Positions 5,897 to 8,333 of a stretch of DNA of 8,333 nt are shown here, one piece after another. Made by a program: the position numbers and the translations under genes. Position 1 is the stretch's first letter. Every line of letters begins with the position of its first letter. The notes beneath the pieces are model-generated. The model was not told where the DNA came from and did no database searches. It saw only the letters and a program-made list of their open reading frames with translations. Source of the stretch: Candidatus Nanopelagicaceae bacterium (GTDB lineage: Bacteria > Actinomycetota > Actinomycetes > Nanopelagicales > Nanopelagicaceae); assembly GCA_947488635.1 (NCBI GenBank), contig CANLAY010000036.1:1-8333 (forward strand), given 5' to 3'.

Positions 5897-8287
5897 TTAA
5901 GCAAATATAAAAGCGATTCGGCGATCTAGGGCCGCCAGTAAAAATCTTTTCTTATCAATGGTAATGAATATGCCATGACCTGGTTCAATGGTTTGACGTG
6001 AAGTAACTAAGCGGATCGGGCTATTTGGTAGCGCTAGATTCATTGAACAAAGTCGCATTTCGCAATTCAAGATTAGTTCACCATTTTCTAGAGATATCCG
6101 TGCACCTGGCGTGCCATAGCTATCGATATTGGCTGTGGCTATTTCCTTAGTTTTTCCAACAAAAGTGCTTCTAACTTGGTTTGGAACTAGCTCAGAATTA
6201 GCTCCAGCTGCAATCCAGACCATACGAATTCCGGCCTTTTCAGGCGCAATAGCCACGTCAAAACCGGCAACAGGTATTCCGTTTTCGGCTTGGTCCAGAG
6301 TTGTATAGCTCCAGCTATTTGGTGAGACACCGCTGCGAGTTGCATACCTTACTTCACCTGATGTTATCTCACGTTTTTGATTTATAACTAAGACGGAATC
6401 ATAAATTATGTGTGTAGTCGACTTGTTTACGTAGGCCGCTAAGTGGAAGGCAACATCGCCGGTACTGCGATTGTCAGTTTTACGATCACCATCAATTAGT
6501 TCGTAAACCCACTTCGTGGTGTTTAAGCGCTTCGTAGCACCTAACAGAATTCCTTGGCTCTCATCTCGGTAGAAAACTGAGACTCCAGCTGGCGTAATTG
6601 CGCAAGCACTACTGATGCTTACGTCGCTAGCAGTGCGAACCCGATCTGGAATTTCATAATTCTGAATTGTCGGCCCGTTGCCATCAACAACCTCAAAAGT
6701 AAATGTCTTGCCATCATATTGGGCATATCGCAGATCTCGATCTATTGCATCTGGATAGAAGATATGTAGCTTCTGATTTACGCCAACTCCTGAGGTGCAA
6801 AGCGAGATATGTCCTGCTACTTTATTTTTAGTTCGACCGGCACTACCGCCGGCACCATCGACCGTAGTTTTCTTCCAAACTAAACCATTCCAATTAGCAA
6901 TCTTTAAGGTGCCTTTTACTGCATCAGTAAAAACTATTATTGGCTTTCCATTAAAATTAGTACTGGCAATATCTCGGCCATCAGTTGTTAAATCAACGGG
7001 CGCTGTTTTCCAACCTGCTTGTGGAACTATTGATTTTGTTACAGCTTCGGCTGAGGTACCTAATGAGTTTTGGGCGCTTACAGCAAATGAATAGGGAGTG
7101 CCATTTTTAAGTCCAGTAACAACTATTGGGCTACTAGTGCCACTAACTGTCAGTGATGTCTTTAAGTTCTTGACTGTATAAGCAGTTACTTGTGCTGCTC
7201 GTGCATTTGCTGGTGGATCAAAGATAATTATCGCGTTCTGATTTCCAATCAGCGCTTCAACATTTCGAGGAGCATCAGGAACGCTCACGGCAAGACCAAC
7301 TGGTGGTTTTACGCGCATATCTTCCATCATCGCTAATAAAAGTGGGCCAGGCTGGTGGAAAACTTCGCCCGCATAGAGATTTGGAGTCATTACCGCGTCC
7401 GGGCCACTCTTTGAATAAGTGGCTTCATCTAAGTGGCTAATCGATGAACCTGGTTCATATATTGCGGGCGTATACATTTTTATCTTCTCGTCGCCATTAG
7501 CGCGCTTGCCATATTCGCCGATCCAATAAAGAGGCGCGGTTAAGGCTTTTCCTAACTCCAAAGATGGTGTTGGCATATCAGCCAAGCGACGTCCGTCGGG
7601 AGTTTGAATATATGCATCAAATGGAGTTGGTTGATCGATACTTCCATATCCAAAAAATTTGTCATAAACATCAGCTGATAAGAAACCTAATCCGTGTGCG
7701 ACCTCATGCAAAATTACTGATTGCAAGTCGTATTCCGTAGCGCGTGGCTTATCGTCACCGCGCTCGTTCCAATTAGCCGTTGAATTAACTTGAATAATTA
7801 TCTCTGCGTTATCGCGATCTAAATCTTTACCAGCCAGCGCATTAGCAAGTGCTGATGGATACCAAAGTGTTGAATCAGGTGCACCAATGAATCCGGCAAA
7901 GTAACTTCCAGGGCGGGCGCTACCAAGAACGTCACTATTTGCACTTCGGCCCCAGGTAGCTGTGACAGTTATATCAACGGGAGATTTGAAATTTGCCGCC
8001 CAGGTATCTAGCGCTGCTTGCATTTCAGCACGTGCCCAAATCGGAAATGAGTTATAGGTAATGGCAAACTTTGAAAGCTTCTCTAAATTTGCAGAGGGTG
8101 AACTCTTTGAGGTTGTTGCATTAGCCGCAGGTGCTGAATCACCAGCAAAAGTATGGCCCCATACCGTGGCCGGCCGAACTCGAACTTGAGCTTGCGCAGA
8201 AGGTGCTAGTAAAGAGGTCGAAATCAACGCAGCGGAAAGTAGTGCGATGCTTAAATTCGCTCTCTTTGTACTGGATCTGCCCCACAT
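5897..8287 (-). CDS. Secreted zinc metalloprotease with fibronectin type III and C-terminal beta-propeller
   Basis: A large exported protein (796 residues from the ATG at 8287; numbering below follows this start). A signal peptide ends near AQA-QV (about 33). The protease domain (about 65-330) holds HEVAHGLGF, giving zinc ligands H194 and H198 with catalytic E195. Position 204, where metzincins keep the third ligand, is serine. A later SHLDE (H285) and a Met-turn-like AVMTP (M300) can supply the ligand and the floor of the site, as in leishmanolysin-type enzymes. A fibronectin type III domain follows (about 336-422), with LKNGTPYSFAVSAQN near its end. Residues 438-796 form about seven BNR-like repeats, such as KPIIVFTDAVKGTLKIANW and LHIFYPDAIDRDLRYAQYDG, typical of a propeller. 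No LPXTG anchor is visible, so it is probably released or held by other contacts. An in-frame TTG at 8296 would add three residues, but it overlaps the candidate -10. The substrate is unknown. Confidence 0.85.
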   Translation of the reverse strand: MWGRSSTKRANLSIALLSAALISTSLLAPSAQAQVRVRPATVWGHTFAGDSAPAANATTSKSSPSANLEKLSKFAITYNSFPIWARAEMQAALDTWAANFKSPVDITVTATWGRSANSDVLGSARPGSYFAGFIGAPDSTLWYPSALANALAGKDLDRDNAEIIIQVNSTANWNERGDDKPRATEYDLQSVILHEVAHGLGFLSADVYDKFFGYGSIDQPTPFDAYIQTPDGRRLADMPTPSLELGKALTAPLYWIGEYGKRANGDEKIKMYTPAIYEPGSSISHLDEATYSKSGPDAVMTPNLYAGEVFHQPGPLLLAMMEDMRVKPPVGLAVSVPDAPRNVEALIGNQNAIIIFDPPANARAAQVTAYTVKNLKTSLTVSGTSSPIVVTGLKNGTPYSFAVSAQNSLGTSAEAVTKSIVPQAGWKTAPVDLTTDGRDIASTNFNGKPIIVFTDAVKGTLKIANWNGLVWKKTTVDGAGGSAGRTKNKVAGHISLCTSGVGVNQKLHIFYPDAIDRDLRYAQYDGKTFTFEVVDGNGPTIQNYEIPDRVRTASDVSISSACAITPAGVSVFYRDESQGILLGATKRLNTTKWVYELIDGDRKTDNRSTGDVAFHLAAYVNKSTTHIIYDSVLVINQKREITSGEVRYATRSGVSPNSWSYTTLDQAENGIPVAGFDVAIAPEKAGIRMVWIAAGANSELVPNQVRSTFVGKTKEIATANIDSYGTPGARISLENGELILNCEMRLCSMNLALPNSPIRLVTSRQTIEPGHGIFITIDKKRFLLAALDRRIAFIFA

Positions 8288-8295
8288 ATTGCGCA

Positions 8296-8301
8296 ACGCT
8301 A
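8296..8301 (-). promoter_or_regulatory. Candidate -10 (TAGCGT) of a leaderless promoter for the metalloprotease gene
   Basis: On the - strand, TAGCGT lies eight bases before the ATG at 8287. If it is used, transcription starts at or near that ATG, and the TTG at 8296, whose first base is the last base of the hexamer, could not be the start codon. No strong -35 is evident and no Shine-Dalgarno is seen before either start. Confidence 0.35.
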
Positions 8302-8322
8302 TCAGGGTGAGATGATTGTCCT

Positions 8323-8333
8323 ATGACCGCCCA
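8323..8333 (+). CDS. Possible first codons of a divergent gene, cut by the window edge
   Basis: An ATG at 8323 begins a short open stretch (Met-Thr-Ala) running off the right end, head to head with the metalloprotease gene. GATGAT lies six bases before it and could be a degenerate -10, although it lacks the initial T of TANNNT. Only 11 bases are present, so nothing can be said about the product, and the start itself is a guess based on position. Confidence 0.25.

Noticed and set aside
5903..5936. On the - strand, GGCG and CGCC arms (5933-5936 and 5920-5923) followed by a T-rich stretch, as a possible terminator
   Set aside because: The stem is only 4 bp with a 9-base loop, and it lies inside the last codons of the metalloprotease gene some distance before the T-rich run. 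It is too weak to call a terminator.

Overview
The window looks like a gene-dense, streamlined actinobacterial chromosome with only moderate GC. The supporting evidence is: (1) an actinobacterial-type cysteine-rich protein of unknown function directly upstream of radA; (2) RadA and ProC with well conserved signatures; (3) almost no intergenic DNA, with gaps of 0, 1, 4, 16 and 61 bp; (4) several starts preceded by a TANNNT hexamer 6-8 nt before the ATG, the usual geometry of leaderless actinobacterial transcripts. The A/T-rich third positions and tight packing would suit freshwater planktonic Actinobacteria (Nanopelagicales/acI or a similar lineage). That placement is inference, since no rRNA or other marker is present.

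Layout from left to right. On the + strand, 7-822 is the inner-membrane permease of a sugar ABC transporter, followed after 4 bp by 827-1705, an N-acetylglucosamine-kinase-like sugar kinase of the BadF/BadG/BcrA/BcrD ATPase family. These look like the end of an amino-sugar uptake operon whose upstream genes lie outside the window. Tail to tail with the kinase, with no base between the stop codons, is a - strand pair: the uncharacterised cysteine-rich protein (3911-3087) and then radA (3070-1706), a recombination and branch-migration ATPase.

A 61-bp divergent region (3912-3972) separates that pair from proC (3973-4764, + strand), the last enzyme of proline synthesis. proC is followed with zero spacing by a secreted protein (4765-5895) that reads as a beta-propeller. 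One base later comes the convergent - strand gene (8287-5897), a large secreted protein with a zinc-metalloprotease domain, a fibronectin type III domain and a C-terminal beta-propeller made of BNR-like repeats. At the right edge a + strand gene may begin at 8323, but only its first 11 bases are present.

The window joins ordinary housekeeping functions (amino-sugar import and phosphorylation, DNA repair, proline synthesis) with two exported proteins of unknown target. I see no mobile element, CRISPR array, tRNA or rRNA gene, phage gene or obvious horizontally acquired island. The points most worth following are the metalloprotease architecture, whose third zinc ligand appears displaced as in leishmanolysins, and the unknown cysteine-rich partner of RadA. 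No stretch over 300 bases lacks a gene.
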